The notes: generated from the sequence alone by a model not told the origin. A stretch of DNA of 48,952 bases from Pseudoflavonifractor phocaeensis (GCF_016901955.1 NZ_JACJLC010000020.1:1-48952), one strand, 5' to 3'; positions 16,703 to 24,890 are shown, numbered from the stretch's first letter. Numbers and translations: made by a program.

Positions 16703-18469
16703 TTACAGGTCGGCGGCGTCTATGGCGTAGTAGTCAAATACTTCGTCCGGCTTGACGATTGCGGGGCGGCGTCGCAAGTGCTTTTCCATATCAAAGGCGT
16801 TTTTCTTGTCATAGTCGGAGAGGTATTTGTAGTTCGGGTGCTGCGTTATATCGTACTTGTCGGAAAAGAACGGGCGCACACCCCGTAGCTGCAAGATACA
16901 TTTGCCGCCGTCCATGACGGCGATTTCGTCCTGCGTCATAAGCTCCTTGCCGAGCTTTTGGAAGTTCAGCCCGTGGGACAGCTCCCGTCCGCGTGTTTCC
17001 GAGGTATTGAAGCTGTCAATCGTTTCTTTCCCCAAGATTTCCGATATTTCTTTGAGGGTCGTTTTCTCCTTGCCGCCGAGGAAAAGCGTGGTGTCGCAGT
17101 TGCCGACTATGGTATCGGCGTTATCTTTGTAAATTGCCTTTAACTGCGATTGACTTTGCAGAATGATAGAAGCGGAAATTTCCCGGCTTCGTATGGTGGC
17201 GATCAGCTTTTCAAACTTCGGGATTTGTCCGATGTTCGCAAACTCGTCTAACAGACAGCGCACATGGACGGGCAGCCGCCCGCCGTACACATCATCTGCC
17301 TTGTCGCAAAGGAGATTGAAAAGCTGCGTGTAAAGGATTGATACGACAAAATTAAAGGTATCGTCGGTGTCGGAAATGATAACGAATAACGCCGTTTTGC
17401 GGTCGCCCAGCGTGTCAAGCTCCATTTCGTCGGTTTCCATGAGTTCCCGCAGTTCCCGTATGTCAAAGGGGGCAAGCCGCGCCCCGCAGGAAATGAGGAT
17501 TGAGGAACGTGTTTTACCCGCCGAAAGCAGGAATTTCTTATACTGCCGGACAGCGAAATGTTCCGGGTCTTTTTCTTCCAGCCGTTCAAACATGAGGTCA
17601 ACCGGGCTTTGAAACTCCGGGTCGTCCTCGCGGGCTTCGCTGGCGTTTATCATTTCAAGCAGCGTCGTAAAGTTCTTTTCCGCTTCCGGGGCTTCGTAGT
17701 AGATATAGCCAATCAGAGCGCAGTAAAAGAGCCGTTCCGATTTCACCCAAAAATCCTCGCCAGATTTTTCCCCGTCGCCTTTGGTGTTGGCGATAATGGT
17801 ATTTACCAGCTTCAAAATGTCTTTCTCGCTGCGGATATACACAAAGGGGTTATATCGCATGGATTTCTTGAAGTTTATCGTATTCAGCACTTTTATCTTG
17901 TACCCGCCGCGCTGCAAGAGCTTTCCGCACTCGATTAAGACGGTGCCTTTCGGGTCGGTAACAACATAGCTGCTGTGCATTTGCATTAAGTTCGGCTTCA
18001 CAAAAAACCTTGTCTTGCCGGAGCCGGAGCCGCCGATCACAAGGATATTTTTATTCCTTGCGTACTTCGGCTGCTTCGGGCGGCTGTTCATCGTCAGCCG
18101 TTCCGTCTGCGTGAGCAGCACATTGTTTTGAAAAACCGGGTCGATGTAGGGCTTTATATCTTCGGCTTTGCCCCAACGTGCAGAGCCGTATTCAATGCCT
18201 TTGCGGTATTTCTTCGCGTTCTTGCCCTTGATGTAGACGGCAAGCCGGACGATTACCGCGCCCGCAAGCCCGATCAACAGGTCGGCGGGGTGAACACTCG
18301 GAAAGGCATTTGAAAAAGCGGCGGAAAAACCGTCCCCGATAGACAGGAGCTTTGCGCTCATATCCGCGCCGGGGGCAAGACGCACCGCCTGTCCGACTTT
18401 ATCAAAAAGATACACAAAGAGCAGATACGGGGCATTGAGGATAAGCAGTTTCTTGATTTTCGGCTTCAT
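16703..18469 (-). CDS. VirD4/TraG-type coupling protein
   Basis: A 588-residue T4SS coupling ATPase that links the relaxosome to the channel. Two N-terminal hydrophobic segments (ILNAPYLLFVYLF and DLLIGLAGAVIVRLAVYI) anchor it. Walker A is GGSGSGKT at 146-153. Walker B is CLLDEFANIG, and RSREISASIILQSQSQL is the conserved segment after it. It starts at ATG 18469, overlapping the PcfB stop by 4 bp. A PcfB partner directly upstream is the usual arrangement, as PcfB and VirD4 cooperate in substrate recruitment. Confidence 0.95.
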   Translation of the reverse strand: MKPKIKKLLILNAPYLLFVYLFDKVGQAVRLAPGADMSAKLLSIGDGFSAAFSNAFPSVHPADLLIGLAGAVIVRLAVYIKGKNAKKYRKGIEYGSARWGKAEDIKPYIDPVFQNNVLLTQTERLTMNSRPKQPKYARNKNILVIGGSGSGKTRFFVKPNLMQMHSSYVVTDPKGTVLIECGKLLQRGGYKIKVLNTINFKKSMRYNPFVYIRSEKDILKLVNTIIANTKGDGEKSGEDFWVKSERLFYCALIGYIYYEAPEAEKNFTTLLEMINASEAREDDPEFQSPVDLMFERLEEKDPEHFAVRQYKKFLLSAGKTRSSILISCGARLAPFDIRELRELMETDEMELDTLGDRKTALFVIISDTDDTFNFVVSILYTQLFNLLCDKADDVYGGRLPVHVRCLLDEFANIGQIPKFEKLIATIRSREISASIILQSQSQLKAIYKDNADTIVGNCDTTLFLGGKEKTTLKEISEILGKETIDSFNTSETRGRELSHGLNFQKLGKELMTQDEIAVMDGGKCILQLRGVRPFFSDKYDITQHPNYKYLSDYDKKNAFDMEKHLRRRPAIVKPDEVFDYYAIDAADL

Positions 18470-18942
18470 AGCTCAATCCCCCTGTCCTTGTGTTTTGTCT
18501 TTTGGCGGTTTGCGTTGAGCTGCTTTGCCGCTTCCTTAAAGGACGCTAACGCTTTGAGGATAGAGGGCTTTTGCTCCCGTGAGAGCTTCTTTGCGGAAAA
18601 CTCCCTAAATGCTTCGGTCATCACGTCAATATCCTTGCCCCGAAAGGAAACAAGGTAGGTCGGCGGCTTGCCGTTCTCTATCCGCTTGACGTTATAATCA
18701 AGCCCGTTTTTCTTTGCGATAGCGTCAAAGGCTTTGATATTCGCGTCGGTGATCTCAATATTCGTTACCTTTTCGCCCGGTTTCATAAGCTGCCGCATAG
18801 AGATTTTCCCATGCGGGGCTTTGGAAAGCTGCTGCTTGCCTTTGGCTAAAACCGCTTTCATGGCTTTTTGCAGCACTTCGGCGGTCAGCTTTGAGGTCTT
18901 AATGGATAGGGCAACAACTTTCTCGTTTACTTCATCTTGCAT
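18466..18942 (-). CDS. PcfB family protein
   Basis: 158 residues, basic and mostly helical, with KISMRQLMKPGEKVTNIEITDANIKAFDAIAKKNGLDYNVK in the middle; this is the PcfB/DUF3801 pattern. In pCF10 PcfB is an accessory factor that helps bring the relaxase complex to the coupling protein. The C-terminal basic tail (NRQKTKHKDRG) fits nucleic acid contact. It overlaps virD4 by 4 bp. Confidence 0.9.
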   Translation of the reverse strand: MQDEVNEKVVALSIKTSKLTAEVLQKAMKAVLAKGKQQLSKAPHGKISMRQLMKPGEKVTNIEITDANIKAFDAIAKKNGLDYNVKRIENGKPPTYLVSFRGKDIDVMTEAFREFSAKKLSREQKPSILKALASFKEAAKQLNANRQKTKHKDRGIEL

Positions 18943-19027
18943 TTACCGTCCTCCTTTCGATGATTTTTAGGGTGGTACGCCGCTTTGTGGCATAAAAACA
19001 GGGCGTCCGTTCTTCACGTCGCCCCGC

Positions 19028-19240
19028 TTAAATCCGCACCCGCAGACCGTTCAAGTCCTCGGCGCGGACACCCACAAGATACCAATTCTCCCCGTACTCA
19101 ATGCGGGTCGGTTTCCATTTGCCGCCCGCGAACACCTCCATGCACTCGCCGCAATGCAAGCCGCCGTAGTAGTCGGCAAGGTCAAATCGAATGTCGTAAC
19201 GGTCGGCGGTTTCATCAAAAATCAAAGCTCCCTGTTTCAT
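19028..19240 (-). CDS. DUF5348 family small protein
   Basis: 70 residues, MKQGALIFDETADRYDIRFD..., with the YYGGLHCGECMEVF and YGENWYLVG motifs of DUF5348, a small beta-rich ICE protein of unknown function. AGGAGG precedes ATG 19240. The frame extends further upstream only into the replication gene, so the short form is preferred. It lies 19 bp after the RepA-like gene and 85 bp before PcfB. Confidence 0.82.
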   Translation of the reverse strand: MKQGALIFDETADRYDIRFDLADYYGGLHCGECMEVFAGGKWKPTRIEYGENWYLVGVRAEDLNGLRVRI

Positions 19241-19259
19241 AAAGCGTCCTCCTTTGGTT

Positions 19260-20246
19260 TTACAGGCTTTCGCCCTCGTTGCATGAGTAATAGTCCGGGT
19301 CGCCAAACTTCGGCTTTCTCGGCGCAAGTGCGCCGCTCGCCATATCGTGAGCGACAAGGGAAGTGTAATAGTTGCCGATAGTGGACGGGGCATTGAACAG
19401 CACCGCCCGTAAATACTGCTTGATGTTGCGGATTTTGGTTGTGTTCTCCCGCATACAGTCCAGGACAAAACGGATATGCTCGCTGTCCAGCTTCATAAAC
19501 TTTGCCTTGACAAGCTCCGCCGGGTAGTCGTCCCCGGCAATACGGATTGTCTTTCTCCGGGTGCAGACCGTTTCCAGCATGAGATCGACGATTTCATCTA
19601 ACCTGTCATAATCGTAGGGCATATTCTGTTTGAGAATGTCGTACTCGATATTGTCCTTGATGATTTCCTCGTAAATCTCAAATGCGCTCTGTGCTGCCGC
19701 TTCCTTTCGCTTCCATTCCTGCGGCTCTGCCGCGTCGTCCCCCAAAGGAGAGGGGTTAGGGGAAAGGATAGGAATGGAATGGGTATTTGATAAATCCGTA
19801 TTTGATTTTTCTTTTTTTGGTAAGTCAGTTCTTTGTTCTTCTTTATTTATTTGCGTTGGATTATCCGACGTCGGGTTTTCCGTTGTCGGATTTTCCAATA
19901 CCGGCTTATCCGTTGTTGGATTTTCCAATATCGGGTTTTCCAATGACGGGGGCTGCGGCTGCTCGTAAATGGTGTACTCGATTGCCGCCATTTTACCTTT
20001 TTCGTCGCGTCCCTGCCGCCTTGTGATATATCCGGCTTTTTCAAGCTCCCATACGGCGGTGCGGATCGCGTCGATACTTTCCCGGTTGATATGGGACAGT
20101 CCCGCAAGGGTGTAGTCCCAATCTTCCGGCAAGGACAACATCTGCGACAAAAGCCCCTTTGCCTTTAAGGAAAGCTCCTTGTTGCGTAGGTGGTGGTTGC
20201 TCATTACGGTGTAGCCCCTGCTTTTCTCCACGCGGAAAACTGCCAT
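19260..20246 (-). CDS. Replication initiator A-like protein with DUF6017 C-terminus
   Basis: 328 residues from ATG 20246 (AAGGAG 10 bases upstream). The N-terminal 100 residues (YTVMSNHHLRNKELSLKAKGLLSQMLSLPEDWDYTLAGLS...IRTAVWELEKAGYITRRQGRD) form a winged-helix domain of the RepA type. A linker with six five-residue repeats of the kind ENPTT follows, then a C-terminal DUF6017 domain (YEEIIKDNIEYDILKQN...). It probably regulates or initiates ICE replication and is the first gene of the leftward operon. The 112-bp repeat copy B lies directly upstream. Confidence 0.85.
   Translation of the reverse strand: MAVFRVEKSRGYTVMSNHHLRNKELSLKAKGLLSQMLSLPEDWDYTLAGLSHINRESIDAIRTAVWELEKAGYITRRQGRDEKGKMAAIEYTIYEQPQPPSLENPILENPTTDKPVLENPTTENPTSDNPTQINKEEQRTDLPKKEKSNTDLSNTHSIPILSPNPSPLGDDAAEPQEWKRKEAAAQSAFEIYEEIIKDNIEYDILKQNMPYDYDRLDEIVDLMLETVCTRRKTIRIAGDDYPAELVKAKFMKLDSEHIRFVLDCMRENTTKIRNIKQYLRAVLFNAPSTIGNYYTSLVAHDMASGALAPRKPKFGDPDYYSCNEGESL
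19854..19943 (-). repeat. Six tandem 15-bp repeats inside repA-like gene
   Basis: Six consecutive 15-bp units, the usual form reading TTGGAAAATCCGACA on the coding strand, encode a five-residue repeat close to (L/T)ENPT. They form the linker between the DNA-binding and DUF6017 domains and are a likely site for length variation. Confidence 0.8.
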
Positions 20247-20274
20247 AGCTTCATCACTCCTTTGCTGTGGATTT

Positions 20275-20386
20275 GTTACGCAGTAGAACAGCGATTTTGA
20301 GGGTTTAGGGATAAAGCCCTTACCGCGTGAGAAACGCGCCCGCAAAGCCGCTTGTATCAAGGCTTTTTCTGCCCCTACTGCGTAAC
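20275..20386. repeat. 112-bp ICE-flanking repeat, copy B
   Basis: Bounded by a perfect 12-bp inverted repeat, GTTACGCAGTAG at the left and CTACTGCGTAAC at the right. Inside it AAAGCC and GGCTTT are complementary, around a variable centre. It lies just upstream of the repA-like gene, so in the leftward transcript it would be a structured 5' leader. See copy A at 1447-1558. Confidence 0.8.
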
Positions 20387-20403
20387 ATAAGGGCATAAAA
20401 AAG

Positions 20404-20432
20404 TCGCAGACTGTTTCAAAATCTGCGGTTTC
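20404..20432 (-). terminator. Leftward terminator at ICE right end (inner)
   Basis: CGCAGA/TCTGCG stem with an 11-base loop, followed leftward by ACTTTTTT. It would stop transcription entering the ICE from rlmCD. Confidence 0.6.
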
Positions 20433-20441
20433 GCCTAAAAG

Positions 20442-20471
20442 AAAAGGACACCGCTTGCACGATGTCCTTTT
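20442..20471 (-). terminator. Leftward terminator at ICE right end (outer)
   Basis: AAAAGGACA (20442-20450) pairs with TGTCCTTTT (20463-20471) around a 12-base loop; the leftward strand continues CTTTT. It stands in tandem with the hairpin at 20404-20432. Between it and the rlmCD stop (20472-20619) no convincing gene is seen; see the findings. Confidence 0.65.
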
Positions 20472-20619
20472 CAGTCAACTATTTAGTTTTTTGTGTTCCC
20501 ACACTCCATATCAATAACTACCGAAACCGTGATATAGTCCTCAATACGCTTATTGCGGAATTTATCACCCTCTGCGTCAAACACCACATGGCGGGAAAAG
20601 TGCCTAAATCTAAGGATTT

Positions 20620-21978
20620 CTACAAGGTTTCTCTTTGTAGCAACACTATTGTCTCGACGTGGACAGTGCGGGGGAACATATCCACCGCTACGGCGGTCTG
20701 GAGAGCATAGCCCCGCTCCGCGAACCGCTTCACGTCCCGGCCCAGGGTGGCCGGGTCGCAGGAGACATACACCACCTTCTCCGGGGCCATGGCGGCGATG
20801 GTGTCCACCACGTCCTCCGCCAGCCCCTTCCGGGGCGGGTCCACGCACACCACATCCGGCCGCAGGCCCTCCGCCGCCAGCCGGCGGGCGGCCTCCCCGG
20901 CGTCGGCGCACAGGAAGCGGACGTTGTTCACATGGTTCCGCCGGGCGTTTTCCACCGCGTCGTCCACCGCCTGGGGCACTACCTCAGCTCCCCACACCTG
21001 ACGGGCCCCCCGGGCCATCACCAGGGAAATGGTGCCAATGCCGCAGTACAGATCCAGCACGGTCTCCTGTCCCGTCAGTCCCGCCAATTCATAGGCCTTG
21101 CTGTACAGCACCTCGGTCTGCCGGGGGTTCACCTGGTAGAAGGAGGGTACCGACAGCCGGAAGGCGTAACCGCACAGGGTGTCCTCCAGGTGGTCCGCCC
21201 CCCACAGGGTGCGGTAGGACTCCCCCAGGATCACATTGCTATGGCTCTGGTTCACCCCCAGCACCACCCCGGCCAGGCCAGGTTCGGCGGAGCGGAGGGC
21301 CTCCACCAGCTCGTGCTCCCGGGGCACGCCCACCCCGTTTACCAACAGGCAGCACAGGCTTCGGCCCTGCCGGTTGGTGCGGACATACACATGGCGCACC
21401 AGGCCGCTTTTCCGCTTTTCGTCATAAGCGGGAATGCGATAGGCAGTCATCCATGCCTTCACTCCCTCCCGCAGATTGGAGGCCGCCCGGCTCTGGAGCC
21501 GACAGTCGGCCACATCCACCACCTGGTGGGTGCGAAGGCGATAGAAGCCGATGGCGGGCCCGGGGGCCACCGGATACTGGGCCTTGTTGCGATAGCCCTG
21601 AGGCTGGTCGGCTCCCAGGATCTCCGTGACCCGGATGTCCGCGCCTCCCAGCCGGCGGAGGCAGTCCTCCACCCGGGTCCGCTTGGCCTCCAGCTCCTCG
21701 GCATAGGTCAGATGGCGGAACTGGCAGCCGCCGCACCGGCCAAAGTAAGGGCAGTCGGGCTGGATACGGGCAGGGGAGGGGGTCTCCACCGCCACCACCG
21801 TTCCCCACAGGGCGGAGCGACCCACATGGGTGAGACGCACCCGGCATCTTTCCCCCCGAACGCCTCCGGCCACAAAGACCACCATACCCTCCAGCCGGGC
21901 CACTCCGGCTCCGTCGCTGCCGTAGCCCTCAATGGTCAGGGAATAGGTCTGGCCCTGGGCAAATTTACTGGGCGGCAT
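20620..21978 (-). CDS. rlmCD: 23S rRNA (uracil-5-)-methyltransferase, RlmCD type; ICE insertion site
   Basis: 452 residues. An N-terminal TRAM domain is followed by iron-sulfur ligands Cys76, Cys82, Cys85 (CPYFGRCGGC) and Cys159. The SAM-binding motif is LDLYCGIGTISL, DPPRKG follows, and the catalytic Cys407 sits in YVSCDPATL. The family makes m5U in 23S rRNA. The last codons (HVETIVLLQRETL) are AT-rich and unlike the rest of the gene: they are supplied by the ICE, which inserted here and kept the protein end intact. The start overlaps the upstream lipoprotein gene by 14 bp. RumA-type genes are known ICE targets. Confidence 0.93.
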   Translation of the reverse strand: MPPSKFAQGQTYSLTIEGYGSDGAGVARLEGMVVFVAGGVRGERCRVRLTHVGRSALWGTVVAVETPSPARIQPDCPYFGRCGGCQFRHLTYAEELEAKRTRVEDCLRRLGGADIRVTEILGADQPQGYRNKAQYPVAPGPAIGFYRLRTHQVVDVADCRLQSRAASNLREGVKAWMTAYRIPAYDEKRKSGLVRHVYVRTNRQGRSLCCLLVNGVGVPREHELVEALRSAEPGLAGVVLGVNQSHSNVILGESYRTLWGADHLEDTLCGYAFRLSVPSFYQVNPRQTEVLYSKAYELAGLTGQETVLDLYCGIGTISLVMARGARQVWGAEVVPQAVDDAVENARRNHVNNVRFLCADAGEAARRLAAEGLRPDVVCVDPPRKGLAEDVVDTIAAMAPEKVVYVSCDPATLGRDVKRFAERGYALQTAVAVDMFPRTVHVETIVLLQRETL

Positions 21979-22756
21979 ACATACTCACGTCCTTCAGCGC
22001 GGAATAGGGAATGGTCACCGACACGGGGGAGTGGAGGGCGGGCAGGGTGTTGCCCTGGATCCAGAACACATACCCCTCCTGGGTCAGGCAGAACTGCTCG
22101 GCCTGATAGACCTCCTCCACCTGCTCCTTGGTAAAGCTCCCCTCCATGATCTCGGCGCAGGTCAGGAAGGCCTCCACCACCCGGTCCTTCACCGTCTCGG
22201 CATCGGTGAAAAAGTCGGCGGCGGCCAGCTTGATACCGGTCTGGGGATCGAAGTTGTCTCCCAGGCGAAACACCGTGGGATAGGCCGCCCCGGTGCCGAT
22301 GTACCACTCCCGGCTGATGCTGATGACCTGGTCGTTGTCCAGCAGCACCTCGTAGCTCATCTCATGGCTGGTGGGGGTAAAGGGCAGCTGGGTGGATTTG
22401 GAGGAGTCGTAGTCCCCCTCCGCTTCCGCCGCGCCACTGGCCGCCTCGGCCAGGCAGTTCTCGCCGTAGTCCTTGTACCAGGCGTTGATGGCCTCCCCGG
22501 CGGGGCAGGTATCGGTATTTTCCACCATGGGCAGGGTGTAGCGTACATCCATCACCATGGTACCGTCCTCCGCGTAATAGGTGTCGGCAAAGACCTGGCT
22601 GCTCCACTGGGGCGGCTCCGACGGGCTGGCGGAAAGGGCGGCCGTGGCGGTCTCCGGACTCTGGACCTGGGGAGAGGCCCCCGACGGACCGCCGGAGGAA
22701 CAGGCAGCAAGCAAGACCAGAGCCAGGGCTCCGGACAGTATGGACAGTTTCTTCAT
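21965..22756 (-). CDS. DUF3298-type lipoprotein
   Basis: 263 residues. A lipoprotein signal peptide (MKKLSILSGALALVLLAACSSG, lipobox LAAC) is followed by a Ser/Pro-rich spacer and a domain like the DUF4163/DUF3298 pair of RsiV-type proteins (REWYIGTGAAYPT...FDPQTGIKLAAADFFTDAE...YVFWIQGNTLPALHSPVSVTIPYSAL). It is surface-anchored; the function in this family is unclear, with lysozyme-binding known for RsiV only. ATG 22756 is chosen because the signal peptide starts there and AGGT precedes it. It is co-transcribed with rlmCD. Confidence 0.85.
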   Translation of the reverse strand: MKKLSILSGALALVLLAACSSGGPSGASPQVQSPETATAALSASPSEPPQWSSQVFADTYYAEDGTMVMDVRYTLPMVENTDTCPAGEAINAWYKDYGENCLAEAASGAAEAEGDYDSSKSTQLPFTPTSHEMSYEVLLDNDQVISISREWYIGTGAAYPTVFRLGDNFDPQTGIKLAAADFFTDAETVKDRVVEAFLTCAEIMEGSFTKEQVEEVYQAEQFCLTQEGYVFWIQGNTLPALHSPVSVTIPYSALKDVSMYAAQ

Positions 22757-22883
22757 GGGTACCTCCATTTTTTGGGCAGGGCAAAGCCCCGCCCCCGGTG
22801 GGATGGTCATCTCATTTTAACATTTCCCGCCGCCGCCGTAAATGGATATATGCATATTGTAAGTATTTTTAACCGTTTTGTTC

Positions 22884-23816
22884 TCAGGCGTTCCCGCTGA
22901 GCACCGCCGCCAGCACCGCGAAGCAGGGCAGGGTGAGCACCGAGCACAGGGTGGACAGGGTGACCAGCTGGGCGCTGCGGGTCACGTCCTGGCTGTACCG
23001 CTGGGCAAACATGGCGGTAATGCTGGCGGTAGGCACCGCCGCCAGGATCACCAGGGTGCAGTACAGGTCGGGCTCCGGATGGATGGGGTAGAGCAGCAGG
23101 GCGGTGAGCAGGGGCATGGCCACCAGCTTGAGGGCGGCGGCGCACAGGATACCCCTGTCCCGGAAGGTTGCCTTCCAGTCGGCCATAGCCATCTGGGCCC
23201 CAATGATCACCATGGCCAGGGGGGTGTTCATGCTGCCCAGGAAGCTCACCGCGTTGCCCACCATGGGGGGCAGGGTGACGCCGCACAGGAATAGGACCAG
23301 GCCGGTGAGCACCCCCAGGATGCCCGGATTGACCACCGCCTGTTTCAGGGAAACCTGCTCCTTTCCTCCCATCAGCAGCACTCCCTGGCTCCAGTTGAAC
23401 AGGTTGAACACCATCAGGGTGATGATCCCAAAGATCATGGCATCGTCTCCCAGCACCATCTGCACCAGAGGGATGCCCATAAAGCCCACGTTGCCGTAGA
23501 GCACCCCGAACCGCAGGGCCTTGCCGGTGGCCTGGGGCTTGCGGGGGAACAGGGGAGCGGTGAGCAGGCAGTAGATCACATACAGCCCGAAGGCCAGAAG
23601 GGCGGCGTACCCCATGGCACCCAGCAGCTCCGGGGATCGCTCGATCTGCAGGGCGTCCACCAGCATACAGGGCAGCACCGCGTTGAGCAACAGGTTGGTC
23701 AGCTGGGGAATGCCCGCCCGATCCAGCTTGCCCCCCTTGGCCAGGAGAAAGCCCACCGCCATCATCAGAAAGACCGTTCCCACCTGGGAAGCTACCATCA
23801 GTAAATATTCCAACAT
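22884..23816 (-). CDS. AEC family transporter (auxin efflux carrier fold)
   Basis: 310 residues with about ten transmembrane helices, starting MLEYLLMVASQVGTVFLMMAVGFLLAKGGKLD. NLLLNAVLPCMLV and GNVGFMGIPLVQMVLG are the broken-helix motifs of the AEC/BART superfamily. The protein should be a secondary carrier for a dicarboxylate or other organic anion; the substrate cannot be read from the sequence. It begins at ATG 23816. The 127 bp between its end and the next gene hold AT-rich sequence with an ATATGCATAT palindrome and no ORF. Confidence 0.9.
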   Translation of the reverse strand: MLEYLLMVASQVGTVFLMMAVGFLLAKGGKLDRAGIPQLTNLLLNAVLPCMLVDALQIERSPELLGAMGYAALLAFGLYVIYCLLTAPLFPRKPQATGKALRFGVLYGNVGFMGIPLVQMVLGDDAMIFGIITLMVFNLFNWSQGVLLMGGKEQVSLKQAVVNPGILGVLTGLVLFLCGVTLPPMVGNAVSFLGSMNTPLAMVIIGAQMAMADWKATFRDRGILCAAALKLVAMPLLTALLLYPIHPEPDLYCTLVILAAVPTASITAMFAQRYSQDVTRSAQLVTLSTLCSVLTLPCFAVLAAVLSGNA

Positions 23817-23905
23817 GATACAGCTCTCTTTTCCACACAAAATCCAGCCTATTGTATCACCCTGGCCTGCCGGTGGCAAGGGGAGGGCAAAAATATGGGA
23901 TCGTT

Positions 23906-24045
23906 GCAAAATAGAACACAGCTGTCATTCTGAGCCCCAAAGGGGCGAAGAATCTTTCTGTGATTGCCAAACTGGCAGGAAAGGTCCTTCGCTGACGCTC
24001 AGGATGACAAAATTGGGGCCTGTTGCGTTATTTTGCAACAGGCCC
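23906..24045. repeat. Dispersed repeat copy 1: 87-bp TIR element plus hairpin
   Basis: The core at 23923-24009 is bounded by TGTCATTCTGAGC and GCTCAGGATGACA. It is followed by a hairpin GGGCCTGTTGC (24016-24026) / GCAACAGGCCC (24035-24045). Homology to copy 2 (44403-44542, inverted) covers the whole unit. It fills the gap between the AEC gene and the XRE gene. Confidence 0.85.
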
Positions 24046-24053
24046 ATATGGGG

Positions 24054-24803
24054 TCACTGATATTTTTTCCCTACCACATACATGGGGATAAACAGCCCGC
24101 CCAGGGTAAGAGTCAGCACCACCGCCAGCTGGACCGCCGCCCACAGGGCGGGGCTGATGCCGCCCAGGAGCAACCCCACCAATGGCACTCCCGCCATGGC
24201 GCTGCAGCACCATACCCGGCCCACATTTACCATGTGGGGCCAGTTGCGGTTATTGATGGTCACCCCAGGCAGGTTCATCCGGATGGGCCCGTCGTGGAAA
24301 AAGGACATGGGGTACTGATCGTATAAGGGAGGCAGCCTGAGCAGGGCAAAAAAGCAGAAGTAGGCCCCGAAGCCCGCCCCCAGCAGCACCGGCGTGACCA
24401 GGCCCTCCATGGCCAGCCCCAGCCGCCAGCACAGCCACAGCTCCACACACCCGGCAGCCAGCGCCAGAACATACCACAGGGGCCACAGGCTTTTTTCCCC
24501 CCAGGCCCGCCGGGGTTTTTCCCCGGCATAGTCCAGGGCGGCGCGCACCACGCCGTCCACGTCCTCCGCCGCCATGTCCCGCTCCTGGCGGCGGCAGAGC
24601 AGCAGCTCGGTCACCGTCACCCCCAGCTCCTCCGCCAGAGGGATGAGCAGAGCAGTGTCCGGTATAGAGGCGCCGGTCTCCCACTTGCTCACCGCCTTGT
24701 CGGTAATGTGGAGCCGCTGGGCCAGCTCCTTCTGGGTATAGCCCTTGTCCTTCCGGAGACTGGCCACAAAGGCTCCGAAGGCCTGTCTGTCCACCTGGTA
24801 CAT
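24054..24803 (-). CDS. XRE-family regulator with C-terminal membrane domain
   Basis: 249 residues. The N-terminal Cro/CI helix-turn-helix (FVASLRKDKGYTQKELAQRLHITDKAVSKWETGASIPDTALLIPLAEELGVTVTELL) is followed by an amphipathic link. Four hydrophobic segments from about residue 107 (WPLWYVLALAAGCVELWL, LVTPVLLGAGFGAYFCFFALL and two more near the end) follow. It is thus a membrane-tethered transcription regulator. It is divergent from the ABC exporter gene, separated by two repeat elements, and could control it; this is inference. Confidence 0.88.
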   Translation of the reverse strand: MYQVDRQAFGAFVASLRKDKGYTQKELAQRLHITDKAVSKWETGASIPDTALLIPLAEELGVTVTELLLCRRQERDMAAEDVDGVVRAALDYAGEKPRRAWGEKSLWPLWYVLALAAGCVELWLCWRLGLAMEGLVTPVLLGAGFGAYFCFFALLRLPPLYDQYPMSFFHDGPIRMNLPGVTINNRNWPHMVNVGRVWCCSAMAGVPLVGLLLGGISPALWAAVQLAVVLTLTLGGLFIPMYVVGKKYQ

Positions 24804-24890
24804 ACCATCACCTCACGCCTATCATACCGTCCCACCCGCCGTTTGGCAACCGAACGGCGGTAGAGTGGGCCAAATGTCCGACGCGAGGGC

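Larger units (their letters stand above)
1..20655. mobile_element. Tn1549-family ICE (partial; left end outside window)
   Basis: The stretch holds the full signature set of a Tn1549-like conjugative element: MOBP relaxase, VirD4, VirB4, PrgI, VirB6-like, Maff2, PcfB, CHAP hydrolase, DUF4315, DUF4366, topoisomerase III, ArdC/YodL, TTRAP and Cys_rich_VLP proteins. Base composition changes sharply to GC-rich at about 20,650, inside the last codons of a chromosomal rRNA methyltransferase gene, so I place the right boundary at about 20,640-20,665. No integrase or excisionase is in the window; they and the oriT are presumably left of position 1. No antibiotic resistance cargo is visible in this part. 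The exact boundary is inferred. Confidence 0.9.

Noticed and set aside
19854-19943. CRISPR array
   Set aside because: The 15-bp units are contiguous, have no spacers and lie in frame inside a coding gene.
20650-24045. ICE extending beyond rlmCD into the lipoprotein and AEC genes
   Set aside because: Codon use becomes uniformly GC-rich from about 20,665 and no further ICE-type gene is found.
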